The position numbers and the translations under genes are program-made. A stretch of DNA of 64,000 nt from Sarcina ventriculi (GTDB lineage Bacteria > Bacillota > Clostridia > Clostridiales > Clostridiaceae): assembly GCF_900456775.1 (NCBI RefSeq), contig NZ_UAUL01000001.1:62001-126000 (forward strand), written 5' to 3'. Shown piece after piece: positions 8,074 through 16,988 of the stretch; the first letter of the stretch is position 1, and the number at the start of each line of letters is the position of its first letter. The notes under the pieces were generated by a model. That model was not told the DNA's origin and did not search any database. It saw nothing but the letters and a program-made list of their open reading frames with translations.

Positions 8074-8859
8074 TCAACTCCACTTATTCATTATATTATC
8101 CCAAATCATTTTTCCTGTTTTAGCTAATGTTATAGTTCCGTAAACCGAATTAGGAATATCAGATGACATTACTGTAAATGTGAAATCCCCTTTATTTGTG
8201 TGTATTAAAGCAGTATCATTTTCTACACCTTTTTTATCCCCAGTTTTACTAGATATTTCATACTTATAATCATCTGTAATATACAAAGCCAATTTATTTT
8301 TTATTTGCTGCCTTGCTAGAATATCTATTAACATTTGAGAGTTATTTTCATTTAAGTAAGTTTTATTATATAAGTTTTTCCACAATATACATAAATCTTT
8401 TGCAGACGTATAATTCTCTATACCCGAAATGTAATTTCTTTCATCTGCAGTTTTTCTATTTAATTTAGTATTAATCATTCCTAATTCCTTTATAGTTTCA
8501 TTAATCTTGTCCATAGACACCATATCAATTATCTTATTTGCCGCTGTATTATCACTTTGAATTAGCATAGCCACCAAAAGTTCAAAAACTGTATACTCTT
8601 TTTCGCCAAATTCATGTATAATTCCAGTTCCATAAACTTTATCACTACTATTTACCTTTATTTTTTGTAAATAATCTATATTTCCCTCTTCTTCGCATTT
8701 CATAAGAGCTACTGCTATTGGTAATTTCATACATCCTGCCGAAATTAATTTAACGTTTTCATTATATCCATAAGAATAACCACTATATAAATCCTCAAAG
8801 AAAAATCCATACTTTCCTGTCCTAGACTTTAAATATTTTTCTACTTCTTTCACAAACAT
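8074..8859 (-). CDS. Class A beta-lactamase-fold protein lacking the catalytic serine
   Basis: A 261-residue protein with the serine beta-lactamase/DD-peptidase fold: SDN motif at 102-104 (QSDNTAANKI) and KTG motif at 205-207 (SSKTGDKKGV). The SxxK motif, expected at residues 42-45, reads GCMK: the nucleophile serine is glycine and the general-base lysine (K45) is kept. Serine 40 is two residues too early. No signal peptide is visible, whereas true beta-lactamases are exported. The protein therefore probably does not hydrolyse beta-lactams by the usual mechanism. It could be a binding protein or an inactive homologue. The DNA at this codon is clear (GGA). Confidence 0.75.
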   Translation of the reverse strand: MFVKEVEKYLKSRTGKYGFFFEDLYSGYSYGYNENVKLISAGCMKLPIAVALMKCEEEGNIDYLQKIKVNSSDKVYGTGIIHEFGEKEYTVFELLVAMLIQSDNTAANKIIDMVSMDKINETIKELGMINTKLNRKTADERNYISGIENYTSAKDLCILWKNLYNKTYLNENNSQMLIDILARQQIKNKLALYITDDYKYEISSKTGDKKGVENDTALIHTNKGDFTFTVMSSDIPNSVYGTITLAKTGKMIWDNIMNKWS

Positions 8860-8918
8860 TCACCAACCTTTTTCTTTTTATATTCTAACATTAATCAGTA
8901 TATTTCTTATTTTTATAA

Positions 8919-8946
8919 AGGTTCTGTATCGTTAAATACAAAACCT
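8919..8946 (-). terminator. Hairpin after the phosphofructokinase gene
   Basis: Minus-strand arms AGGTTTTGTAT and ATACAGAACCT (10 of 11 paired) with a 6-base loop, 30 bases after the stop. The T-run behind it is interrupted. Confidence 0.6.
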
Positions 8947-8975
8947 CTAACATTTTTCAACAAAATCATACTTTT

Positions 8976-10076
8976 TTAATCACCTAGACATATTCCAATG
9001 TTTTTTGCAACTTCCACCAATTCACCACTTGGATTTACACCTTTAATTTTTCCTATAACATTCTCAAGGCTTTCATAAGATATTTCATTTCCTTTTAAGC
9101 AAACCATATTACCATATAAATTTTTTTCTATAAGTTCGACTGCCTTACTTCCATACCTTGCAGAAAGAATCCTATCATAAGTAGATGTAATTCCCCCTCT
9201 TTGTACATGTCCTAAAACAGTACTTCTAATCTCATGATTTTTTATAAGCTTTTCTAAATCTTCTGCTAATTTATTTCCAATTCCACCAAGTCTTATAGGG
9301 TCTGGGCTATCTGGCACTATCTTTGATATAACAACTTCTCCATCTTTAGGTTTTGCTCCCTCTGCTACTACTATTATAGTAAATGGCTTACCCCTTTCAT
9401 CTCTTTCTCTAATTTTATTAACAATTTTATTTATATCATATGAAATTTCTGGGATTAATATAACATCCGCTGAACCTGCAATTCCTGCTTCTAACGCAAT
9501 CCACCCAGAATTCCTTCCCATTACCTCCAAAATCATAACTCTATGATGAGATTCTGCAGTTGTATGAAGTCTATCTAAAGCTTCTGTAGCAATAGATACA
9601 GCACTATTAAAGCCAAAGGTTATATCAGTTGCAAAAAGATCATTATCTATTGTTTTTGGAACACCTACAACATTTATTCCTTTTCTAGCAAAATCTCTAG
9701 CTGATGTTAGTGTTCCATCTCCTCCTATTATAACTAAAGCATCAACACCCTCTTTTTTTAAATTAGCTATTGCAATATCAGAAACATCTTTTCTTATTAT
9801 TTCTCCATTTTCTTCTATAAGATAATCAAACAAATTATCTTTGTTAGAGCTATAAAGAATAGTCCCACCCTTATGTTGTATTCCTGATACTGATTCTAAA
9901 GTTAAATCGACAAAATCATTTTTATAAAGACCTCTATATCCAAATTTATATCCTATAACTTTATAATTATATTTTAAAATAGCTGTTTTAGTTACTGCAT
10001 TTATAACTGCATTTAATCCTAAGCAATCTCCACCACCTGTTAATAACGCTATTTTTTTAACTTTATTTGTCAACAT
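8976..10076 (-). CDS. 6-phosphofructokinase (G/K mixed-type active site)
   Basis: A 366-residue phosphofructokinase that phosphorylates fructose 6-phosphate. Motifs seen: GGGDCLGLNAVI near residues 14-25, GGDGT at 118-122, PKTIDND at 140-146 (catalytic aspartate) and MGRNSGWIALEAG near 189. The phosphate-donor signature combines a glycine in GGDGT, as in ATP enzymes, with the lysine of PKTIDND, as in pyrophosphate enzymes. Family members with the G/K pair are mostly ATP-dependent. It is longer than the usual 319-residue PfkA, so it is probably a second, divergent PFK of the genome. AGGAGG precedes the ATG. Confidence 0.85.
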   Translation of the reverse strand: MLTNKVKKIALLTGGGDCLGLNAVINAVTKTAILKYNYKVIGYKFGYRGLYKNDFVDLTLESVSGIQHKGGTILYSSNKDNLFDYLIEENGEIIRKDVSDIAIANLKKEGVDALVIIGGDGTLTSARDFARKGINVVGVPKTIDNDLFATDITFGFNSAVSIATEALDRLHTTAESHHRVMILEVMGRNSGWIALEAGIAGSADVILIPEISYDINKIVNKIRERDERGKPFTIIVVAEGAKPKDGEVVISKIVPDSPDPIRLGGIGNKLAEDLEKLIKNHEIRSTVLGHVQRGGITSTYDRILSARYGSKAVELIEKNLYGNMVCLKGNEISYESLENVIGKIKGVNPSGELVEVAKNIGICLGD

Positions 10077-10427
10077 AACTCCTCCTTATTTTAGTTAGAA
10101 TTAATTTTATGCTTTCTAAAAATACATATAGTATCGTAAATTTATTCATATGATTATATTTATTAGAATAACTCCACCTTTATCTTTTAAAATAAAAATT
10201 TATTTCTATATTAAAAGTATTATGTTCTTTTAAACTTAATTATTACAAATAAATATTTATAAAATTTAACATTTATAATAGCTTATTAACAATTCTATAG
10301 CATTTGATTTTACTTACTTTCTATGCTATACTTTTGCTGTGCTATAATGGTTATTTAAGGATTAATTTTCCCCACATAATGGCATGATAAAAATAAGGAA
10401 TATATTGTTAATGATATAGATAATAAG
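10077..10427. other. Divergent intergenic region between phosphofructokinase and murT
   Basis: 351 bases of AT-rich sequence without an open frame of interest. An extended -10 element, TGCTATAAT, at 10340-10348 points toward murT and is the most convincing signal. A -35 element is poor. No riboswitch-like structure was seen. Confidence 0.5.
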
Positions 10428-11789
10428 GTGGTGTTTAAAATATATATAAAATCATTTCTTAGCATTATTTCTTCTAAAATAACCAAATATTTATCTAAAA
10501 ATCTTTTAAAAGGCGGAACAAATTTTCCAGGTAAGGTTGCATTAAAATTTGACAAAAATATATTAAAAATAGTAGCAAATAATTATAAAGTCATTTTAAT
10601 AACAGGAACTAATGGAAAAACTACTACAACGTCAATGGTGTATAATGTATTAAAAGAAAATGGATTTGACGTTATTACAAATGCAACAGGAGCTAATATG
10701 TTACCTGGTATAGTTAGTACATTTGTTGAAAATTACAGCTTTTTTAATAAAAAAGAAAGATATGCTGTAATTGAAGTTGATGAAGCTAATGTCAAATTTA
10801 TCACAAAGCATATAACACCTGAGAGCATAACTATAACTAATTTATTTAGAGACCAACTAGATAGATATGGTGAAGTTTATACAACTTTAAATAAAATTTT
10901 AGAGGGAGTTGTTAATGTTCCAACTACCAAACTTATATTAAACGGAGATGAATCGCTTCTTGGACGTTTAGATGTAAAAAATCCAGCAATTTACTATGGT
11001 TTCAATGTTAGCCCAAACAAGAGTACAACTGTTGACATGAATTCAGATGCTAAGTTTTGTAAAATATGTAAACATCCTTACTCATATAATTTTATAACTT
11101 ACAATCATTTAGGTGATTTTTATTGTCCTAATTGCGGCTTTAAAAGAGAAAAGTTAACCTATTCTATGGATGAAATAATAGATCTTAATGCTAATGGTTC
11201 TAAAGTTAAGTTTAACGATAGTATATTTTCTATAACTCAACCTGGAATATATAACATATATAACGCTCTTTGCGCTTATTCTATTGCAAAAGAGTTAAAT
11301 ATTAAAGATGAAGTCATTGAAGCATCATTCTTAACTCAAACATCTAGTTTTGGTAGACAAGAAACTATAAATATAAATGGAAAAGACGTAAAAATAATTC
11401 TTGTTAAAAATCCAGCTGGATATAATCAAGCTTTAGATACTCTTATTTTAAATAAAAATGAAAGCTTCTCTGCTGCATTTTTACTAAACGATAATTATGC
11501 TGATGGAAAAGATGTTTCTTGGATATGGGATGTAGACTTTGAAAAGTTACATAACCTTAACATACAAGAAGTATTTATATCAGGTATGAGAGCTTACGAT
11601 ATGGCAGTTAGACTAAAGGTTTGTGGACTTAATCCGTCTACATTTATAGTAAATGATACATTTGAAGAACTAACAAATTCTATAGAAAATGCCAAAGAAA
11701 ATAAAATTTATGTTCTTGCTACTTATACAGCCATGATTAATTTTAGAAAATATCTTAATACAAAAGGTTATATAAAGAAACTTTGGTAA
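10428..11789 (+). CDS. murT: Lipid II isoglutaminyl synthase, MurT subunit
   Basis: With GatD, MurT amidates the glutamate of the lipid II stem peptide in the cytoplasm. The 453-residue protein has a Mur-ligase ATP-binding loop, GTNGKTTTT (residues 60-68, K64). A zinc-ribbon insertion has C211, C214, C233 and C236. A C-terminal DUF1727 domain contains LLNDNYADGKDVSWIWDVDFE. The start is uncertain: two GTG codons stand in tandem at 10428 and 10431 within AAGGTGGTG, which also resembles an SD; the protein would begin essentially the same way from either. gatD follows after 23 bases. Confidence 0.9.
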   Translation: MVFKIYIKSFLSIISSKITKYLSKNLLKGGTNFPGKVALKFDKNILKIVANNYKVILITGTNGKTTTTSMVYNVLKENGFDVITNATGANMLPGIVSTFVENYSFFNKKERYAVIEVDEANVKFITKHITPESITITNLFRDQLDRYGEVYTTLNKILEGVVNVPTTKLILNGDESLLGRLDVKNPAIYYGFNVSPNKSTTVDMNSDAKFCKICKHPYSYNFITYNHLGDFYCPNCGFKREKLTYSMDEIIDLNANGSKVKFNDSIFSITQPGIYNIYNALCAYSIAKELNIKDEVIEASFLTQTSSFGRQETININGKDVKIILVKNPAGYNQALDTLILNKNESFSAAFLLNDNYADGKDVSWIWDVDFEKLHNLNIQEVFISGMRAYDMAVRLKVCGLNPSTFIVNDTFEELTNSIENAKENKIYVLATYTAMINFRKYLNTKGYIKKLW

Positions 11790-11812
11790 TTAAGTTTTAA
11801 AGGAGAATTGAT

Positions 11813-12544
11813 ATGGAACTTAACATATGTCATCTTTACCCAGATTTATTGAATGTATATGGTGATATGGGTAATATTTTAGTGCTAAAACATAGAGCTG
11901 AACTTCGTGGAATAAAGGTTAATATAATAAACGTTTCATTAAAAGATCCATTTATTCCAAGTGAGTATGATGTTGTATTTTTTGGTGGTGGCCAAGATTA
12001 TGAACAAGAAATAGTTTCTGATGATTTAATAGCTAATAAACAAGAATCATTAAAAGAATATGTTGAAAATAACGGAGTTTTATTAGCTATTTGTGGTGGT
12101 TATCAATTGCTTGGAAAATATTATACAACATCTTCTGGCGAAAAATTACCAGGCTTAAATATTCTAGACATATATACTGAAGCTGGTGATACTAGATTTA
12201 TAGGAAATACTGTAATATTTAACGAAAAGTTTAATGAAACTTATGTGGGCTTTGAAAATCATTCTGGTAGAACACATATAGGAAATTTAACTCCTCTTGG
12301 AAAGTGTGTTCATGGATATGGAAATAATGGACAATCAGGTTATGAAGGATGTGTTTATAAAAATACTTTTTGCACATACTTCCATGGTTCTCTACTTTCA
12401 AAAAATCCAGAACTTGCAGATAGACTTTTAAAATTAGCTTTAGACAAAAAATATTCTGAGGAAATAGCTTTAACATCTTTAGATGACTCTTTTGAACTTA
12501 AAGCTAAAGAAATTATGATAAATAGATTGAATAATAAACAATAA
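11813..12544 (+). CDS. gatD: Lipid II isoglutaminyl synthase, glutamine amidotransferase subunit GatD
   Basis: A 243-residue class I amidotransferase of the CobB/CobQ-like type. Nucleophile C94 lies in LLAICGGYQLLG, with histidine 191 in YFHGSLLSKNP. GatD releases ammonia from glutamine and channels it to MurT for amidation of lipid II. AAAGGAG precedes the ATG at good distance. The murT-gatD pair is a conserved two-gene operon in Gram-positive bacteria and ends here at a terminator. Confidence 0.92.
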   Translation: MELNICHLYPDLLNVYGDMGNILVLKHRAELRGIKVNIINVSLKDPFIPSEYDVVFFGGGQDYEQEIVSDDLIANKQESLKEYVENNGVLLAICGGYQLLGKYYTTSSGEKLPGLNILDIYTEAGDTRFIGNTVIFNEKFNETYVGFENHSGRTHIGNLTPLGKCVHGYGNNGQSGYEGCVYKNTFCTYFHGSLLSKNPELADRLLKLALDKKYSEEIALTSLDDSFELKAKEIMINRLNNKQ

Positions 12545-12554
12545 TCTTTTAATT

Positions 12555-12592
12555 AAAGTTACATTAAATTTATGATTTTATGTAACTTTTTT
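12555..12592 (+). terminator. Intrinsic terminator of murT-gatD
   Basis: Arms AAAGTTACAT and ATGTAACTTT with a 15-base loop, followed by T residues. Confidence 0.85.
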
Positions 12593-12595
12593 CAT

Positions 12596-12952
12596 TTAAA
12601 AATATCTCCTCTTTCCCCTCTTCTTATTTATTCTTTTTCTATTACTATTTTTAAAAAACATTATAATACAATAGATAAATGTTATTATAACAAAAATTCC
12701 AATCGCCATGAAAACTGCTTTAATATTTTCTATAAGCATGCTATAATCAATCCCTTCTCTTTCCATAGAACTTTTTAAATATTCAACTAATTTTAAACTT
12801 CCCCAAACTCCACTTATTATTATAATTCCAGTTATAGATGCCATAATTCCTACTTTAAATTCTTTAAAAACACATATTACACATATTATCCCTAAAGTTA
12901 TTACTATATATATATATTTTAGGTTTATTAAATCAAATACCTCTAACATCAC
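12596..12952 (-). CDS. Small hypothetical membrane protein
   Basis: 118 residues with three predicted membrane helices (about 12-30, 34-56 and 80-104) and a very basic C-terminus (KNSNRKRINKKRGKRRYF). This suggests an integral membrane protein with a positively charged cytoplasmic tail. It is convergent with gatD and stands alone. I recognise no family. Confidence 0.5.
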   Translation of the reverse strand: MMLEVFDLINLKYIYIVITLGIICVICVFKEFKVGIMASITGIIIISGVWGSLKLVEYLKSSMEREGIDYSMLIENIKAVFMAIGIFVIITFIYCIIMFFKNSNRKRINKKRGKRRYF

Positions 12953-13148
12953 TAAATTTTATCTTCCTAAATTAAATAATTTATATAATTAAATATTACT
13001 TAATATTTACCTTTATTATAACTAAGAAAATATCAAACATATATAATAATGTGTATGTTTTTATTAATAAAATATATGCATTATAATTTTATAAAGATAT
13101 TTTTACTATTTTATGTTAGAATAATATAAGATTTACATAACTTATTTA

Positions 13149-13208
13149 GAAAGGATGGTGCAGTGGTTTCTTATCATGATTTTTCATGATTTCTATGCCA
13201 CAAATTGA
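13149..13208 (+). promoter_or_regulatory. SD, short upstream frame and hairpin separating SD from start codon
   Basis: A good SD-like stretch, AGAAAGGATGGTG, lies about 50 bases before the start codon at 13209, and no SD is seen next to that codon. Between them is a hairpin: outer arms GTGG and CCAC, inner arms TCATGA and TCATGA around TTTT. Folding would bring the SD within about 9-15 bases of the ATG. An in-frame 17-codon open frame starts at 13155 and its TGA (13206-13208) touches the ATG. The arrangement suggests translation by looping out the spacer, or coupling from the short frame. Confidence 0.5.
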
Positions 13209-13742
13209 ATGAATAGAAAAGTAATTTTATACATAACAGCTAGTTTAGATGGTTACATAGCAAGGAAAGATGGTTCTATAGACTGGTTATCTGGCGATGG
13301 AAGTGACCCCAATATTGACAACGGATATTCTGCATTTTGCAAAACTGTAGATACAATAATTATGGGGAGCAAAACTTATGAACAAATAATCCATGAACTT
13401 AGCCCTAATATGTGGATTTACGATGGAATGCAATGTTTTGTTGCAACTACAAGAAACTTTGATGAAGATTCTAATGTAAAATTTGTTAAAGGTGATTTAT
13501 GTGCGTTAATTTCTACATTAAAACAACAAAAAGGAAAAAATATTTGGATTATTGGTGGGGCTGAAATTATTGAAGAACTCTTAAAAGAAAATTTAATAGA
13601 TGAATATATAATATCAGTAATACCAACTATTCTTGGTGATGGTATTCCATTATTTAAAACAGGAGTACCCGAAACTAAACTAAAACTTAAAAATCTTAGA
13701 CCTTTAGATGGTGTTGTTGAACTAACATATACAAAACGATAA
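13209..13742 (+). CDS. Dihydrofolate reductase family protein (RibD C-terminal-like)
   Basis: A 177-residue protein of the DHFR/RibD-C superfamily: KVILYITASLDGYIARKDGSIDWL at the start, IIMGSKTYEQI near residue 52, and IWIIGGAEIIEELLKENLIDEYIISVIPTILGDGIPLF, the typical second half with the NADPH-binding GGAEI. Relatives are reductases of pterin- or pyrimidine-like compounds, and many have no known substrate. It lacks the standard DHFR active-site pattern, so it is probably not the folate enzyme. It stands alone. Its start codon has no adjacent SD. Confidence 0.8.
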   Translation: MNRKVILYITASLDGYIARKDGSIDWLSGDGSDPNIDNGYSAFCKTVDTIIMGSKTYEQIIHELSPNMWIYDGMQCFVATTRNFDEDSNVKFVKGDLCALISTLKQQKGKNIWIIGGAEIIEELLKENLIDEYIISVIPTILGDGIPLFKTGVPETKLKLKNLRPLDGVVELTYTKR

Positions 13743-13832
13743 TTTTATTAGGTATAATATAATTTTATTATATTAACCATTATAAGTTAAGATGCTTATT
13801 ATATAGTATATTAATAATTACGTGGTGATATT

Positions 13833-14099
13833 ATGATTTATATATTTATTTGTAATTTAATATTATCTTTTGCTTTTTTATACCTATCATATGAAATTAC
13901 ATCAAGTAATAAATCAAATTCACTTAAATATGATAAAGTATCTAATAAACATTCTTTAAGCATTTCATTTCTTTTAATAGGACTTGTAATGTTTGTTTTA
14001 AGTATTATTTTTTTAAATTCTAATAATCTTTTGTTACTTTGTACTGGAAATATAATATTACTTTTTTCTTTAATTTTTTTAACTATTAAATATAAGTAA
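13833..14099 (+). CDS. Small hypothetical membrane protein
   Basis: 88 residues with hydrophobic helices at about 2-20, 44-62 and 66-84, separated by a polar loop (YEITSSNKSNSLKYDKVSNKHS). A GTGGTGAT sequence near the start can serve as SD. It ends before a strong two-way terminator. No family is recognised; codon use and composition look like the neighbours. Confidence 0.5.
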   Translation: MIYIFICNLILSFAFLYLSYEITSSNKSNSLKYDKVSNKHSLSISFLLIGLVMFVLSIIFLNSNNLLLLCTGNIILLFSLIFLTIKYK

Positions 14100-14161
14100 T
14101 TTAGTCAACTAAAATATTTGTATAAATTTTAAAGTTTATGATTTAAAGAATTTATATATAT

Positions 14162-14200
14162 AAAAAGACTTATATTATTAAAAATAATATAAGTCTTTTT
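14162..14200. terminator. Bidirectional terminator
   Basis: Near-perfect 18-base arms (AAAAAGACTTATATTATT and its complement) with a tiny loop lie between convergent genes, with A and T runs on both sides. Confidence 0.9.
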
Positions 14201-14213
14201 AGTCTATAATTAA

Positions 14214-14903
14214 TTATTTAAGTTCTTTTATTTTTTCTTCTACAAAACTAATATAAGTTAATTCCATATATGGCATTGTCCAAAGATATCCTATTCCACA
14301 AGTCATTATTGATAAAATATTCCAACCTATAAAACTTAATATGATATATAATATTTCTCCTGAATTTTTCCATCCTATTTTCACAGATGTTTTAATAAGT
14401 TGTACAAACGTATATTCTGGATTTAATACCACAACATATGTCAATGGGAAAAATAACATCTCCATTGCTACTAATACTAAAACTAACGCTATTAAAATTA
14501 CTGATGTTAATATAACAACAGTCTTTGATGTAAACAATGATACTAATATAAGACTAGATGCTGAAGTTATTATTATTATTGCTATTATTCCTAAGATAAT
14601 AGTAATAAGTAAATATTTCAAAAATGGTTTTAACCCTACAAAACATTCAGAAAATTTAACATTAGTTTTTGTATTTTTTATTTTTTTACAATAATTAACA
14701 AAGCATAAAACAAGATAAATAGAAGCTATTGATAATACAAAAGTTATTATTCCGCTAGCTACCGGTGATTCAATTAAAGCTATAGATAAAATATATGCTA
14801 CTATTTGTACTAACCCTAAAAATAAAAATGTTGCAACTGTAGCATTCCCCCATCTTTTGCTAAGTAATGATTTTGATTGTTTTTTTAATTCTGCACTTGT
14901 CAT
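14214..14903 (-). CDS. DUF975 family membrane protein
   Basis: A 229-residue protein starting MTSAELKKQSKSLLSKRWGN, which matches the typical DUF975 N-terminus (RxxAxxxLKGKWG), followed by about five or six membrane helices. It has the conserved features of a long bundle with a glycine-rich C-terminal helix (GWNILSIMTCGIGYLW). I place the start at 14903 because AGGAG lies 8 bases before that ATG; the frame opens 15 codons further upstream without an SD. The function of DUF975 proteins is unknown. Confidence 0.7.
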   Translation of the reverse strand: MTSAELKKQSKSLLSKRWGNATVATFLFLGLVQIVAYILSIALIESPVASGIITFVLSIASIYLVLCFVNYCKKIKNTKTNVKFSECFVGLKPFLKYLLITIILGIIAIIIITSASSLILVSLFTSKTVVILTSVILIALVLVLVAMEMLFFPLTYVVVLNPEYTFVQLIKTSVKIGWKNSGEILYIILSFIGWNILSIMTCGIGYLWTMPYMELTYISFVEEKIKELK

Positions 14904-15085
14904 GAGAATATCTCCTATATATATTATATACATAGGTATTATATTCATTATTATTTAAATTTGTTAAATATATTATATTTTTATGTTTTTAATATCTACC
15001 CGTTAATAAAACAAAGTGGCTTAGCAAACATCTTTAAAATTTATGCTATAATATTATATATTTTACGTATTTTAAGGAGACACTG

Positions 15086-16048
15086 ATGAATAAAAATTTA
15101 AAAAATATTGATTTCACTGATTATTTTTATATTGTTAATTACAATAAAAATGAAAAAGACCTTTGTGTAATGGAAATAAACTCTTTATTATCTCAAATAT
15201 TATTAGATGAAAATAAATATATCTTTTCAGATAAATACATAAACCCGTCAAGAAGCCCATTTATAAAACATTGCATATCTATAATATATAAAGAAAAATC
15301 TCTTAACACTATTATAGAAAAAATCAAATCTGCTAATCTATCCTTTGATGATTTTAAAGTTTGCTATATAAAATCAGAAGATTTAGATGTTTCCTATAAT
15401 GAACGTTTAAAAAGCGTACATGATATTGGTTTTGTAATTACTGGTTTTCCAAACATACACAACCCTAAAATAACTTTAGGAATATCAAAAGTTCATGACA
15501 CTTGGATATTTGGAATATACGAGAAAAACAATTATTTATGGCATAACCATGATAAAAAACCAAATTCTTATTCAAATGCTCTTAACCTAAAAACCTCTCG
15601 TGCTTTAGTTAATATTGCAATGAAAAATGATTTTAATTTAAGCCTAGTAGATCCCTGCTGTGGAGTTGGAACAGTAGTTATAGAAGCACTTGATTTAGGA
15701 TTTAATATTAAAGGATTTGAACTTAGCAAACCCATTGCAAAAAATGCTAGAGATAATATAGAATTCTTTGGATATAAAAGAGATATAATTAGGAACTTTA
15801 ACATGCATGATATAAAAGAGACATTTGATGTTTGCATCTTAGACATTCCATATGGATTGTTCTCACCTATAACAAGAGAAGAACAAATAAATATTATAAA
15901 AACAGCTAGAAGAATAACTACTAAAAGATTAGTGATAATAACTTTTGAAAATATGGATACAATTATTGAAAATGTTGGATTTAAAATAATTGATAAATGC
16001 TCAGTTGCTAAAAATAATTTTAAAAGATATATAAGCATATGTATATAA
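15086..16048 (+). CDS. TRM11-like RNA methyltransferase family protein
   Basis: A 320-residue protein with an N-terminal part of about 150 residues (NPSRSPFIKHCISII) and a C-terminal Rossmann methyltransferase domain: SLVDPCCGVGTVVIEAL near residues 186-202 (SAM-binding DxxCGxGT), then FELSKPIAKNARDNIEFFG, and CILDIPYGLFSPIT near 250 at the catalytic N/D-PPY position. Relatives (UPF0020/Trm11 group) methylate guanine N2 in tRNA or rRNA. Here the catalytic tetrad reads DIPY, which fits DPPY-like N2-guanine enzymes. The target RNA is not known. AAGGAGA precedes the ATG. Confidence 0.8.
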   Translation: MNKNLKNIDFTDYFYIVNYNKNEKDLCVMEINSLLSQILLDENKYIFSDKYINPSRSPFIKHCISIIYKEKSLNTIIEKIKSANLSFDDFKVCYIKSEDLDVSYNERLKSVHDIGFVITGFPNIHNPKITLGISKVHDTWIFGIYEKNNYLWHNHDKKPNSYSNALNLKTSRALVNIAMKNDFNLSLVDPCCGVGTVVIEALDLGFNIKGFELSKPIAKNARDNIEFFGYKRDIIRNFNMHDIKETFDVCILDIPYGLFSPITREEQINIIKTARRITTKRLVIITFENMDTIIENVGFKIIDKCSVAKNNFKRYISICI

Positions 16049-16053
16049 TTTAA

Positions 16054-16090
16054 AAAAGCTAGATTTAAAAATTTTAAATCTAGCTTTTCT
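16054..16090. terminator. Bidirectional terminator between convergent genes
   Basis: Arms AAAAGCTAGATTTAAAA and its complement, with A and T runs on both sides, between the methyltransferase gene and xpt. Confidence 0.85.
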
Positions 16091-16094
16091 TAAA

Positions 16095-16670
16095 TTATTC
16101 TTCTACAAATTCTATTATCCCTTCCCCAAGCTTGGATATCCTAGCTAAAGAATATATGTTGTATCCCTTATCTTCTAATATTTTTCTTCCAGGTTGAAAT
16201 GATTTTTCTATTACAATTCCAATGCCTAAAACATTTGCTCCTGCTTGTTCTATTACAGATATAGCACCAAGTGCTGCCTCCCCATAAGCTAAAAAGTCAT
16301 CTATTATAAGAACTTTATCATCTTTACATATATATTTTTTTGATAAAGTTAATTCGTAATCTACATTTTTAGTAAAAGAATGAACTGTTTTTTGGTATAC
16401 CTCTCCACTTAATATCTTTGATTTTTGCTTTTTTAAAATTATCATAGGTATATTCATCTGTATTGCTGTCATTACAGCTGGAGCAATTCCAGAGCTTTCA
16501 ATTGTAACCACTTTTGTTATACCACAATTTTCAAAATAATCTTTAAAAGCTTTTCCCATTTCATACATAAGCTTTGGATCTACTTGATGATTTAGAAAAG
16601 AGTCTACCTTTAATACATTTTGATTTAATGCAATTCCCTCTTGTAAAATGCGCCTCTTTAATAAATTCAT
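16095..16670 (-). CDS. xpt: Xanthine phosphoribosyltransferase
   Basis: A 191-residue enzyme that converts xanthine and PRPP to XMP for purine salvage. It has the [33 protein letters not shown]-terminus of Xpt, [12 protein letters not shown] for base contacts, and the PRPP loop [16 protein letters not shown]. The frame continues 33 codons upstream into the riboswitch region, but the start is the ATG at 16670, which has AAGGGGA before it and matches family length. A guanine riboswitch with terminator lies upstream, so expression should fall when guanine is plentiful. Confidence 0.93.
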   Translation of the reverse strand: MNLLKRRILQEGIALNQNVLKVDSFLNHQVDPKLMYEMGKAFKDYFENCGITKVVTIESSGIAPAVMTAIQMNIPMIILKKQKSKILSGEVYQKTVHSFTKNVDYELTLSKKYICKDDKVLIIDDFLAYGEAALGAISVIEQAGANVLGIGIVIEKSFQPGRKILEDKGYNIYSLARISKLGEGIIEFVEE

Positions 16671-16753
16671 AATTATGTCCCCTTCTTTCTTCATTTTAGA
16701 ATTTTTTTCTAAACTAAAATCAAATTTAATACAATATGCGTTGATATTTAACC

Positions 16754-16884
16754 TAAAAAAGCATCCCAAAAAATTTGAGATGCTAATACATTTACTATAA
16801 TTATATTACGCAATTCTCGTAGTCTGCATATTTAAGGTTAGCAGGTAGAAACTTTCGAACCATATTATCGATTATATACGAATT
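16754..16884 (-). promoter_or_regulatory. Guanine-class purine riboswitch with terminator
   Basis: On the minus strand the aptamer runs from 16884 to 16812, closed by a P1 stem (AATTCGTA with TACGAGAATT). Core elements are TATAATCGATAATATGG, AGTTTCTACC, a CCTTAAA segment, and GACTACG at the 3' side. The discriminating base in GACTA is C, which selects guanine rather than adenine. The expression platform is a terminator with arms AGCATCTC and GGGATGCT followed by six T (16784-16754). It lies directly upstream of xpt, a standard target. Confidence 0.93.
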
Positions 16885-16950
16885 TTTGCATTATATTAAT
16901 ATTATATCATGCGTATGTATTTTTTCAATACCTTAAAACAATCAATAAAA

Positions 16951-16987
16951 CAAAACCACCAATATTAAACTTCATATCGATGGTTTT
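16951..16987 (-). terminator. Intrinsic terminator of the ion channel gene
   Basis: Minus-strand arms AAAACCATC and GGTGGTTTT followed by GTTTTATT, directly after the stop codon. Confidence 0.75.
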
Positions 16988-16988
16988 A

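Noticed and set aside
10428-10450. ATA as the start codon of murT, at better distance from AAGGTGG
   Set aside because: ATA starts are very rare. The tandem GTG codons are a simpler choice.
15568-16038. 156-codon hydrophobic frame on the minus strand
   Set aside because: Opposite strand of the methyltransferase gene, which has clear motifs. No SD.
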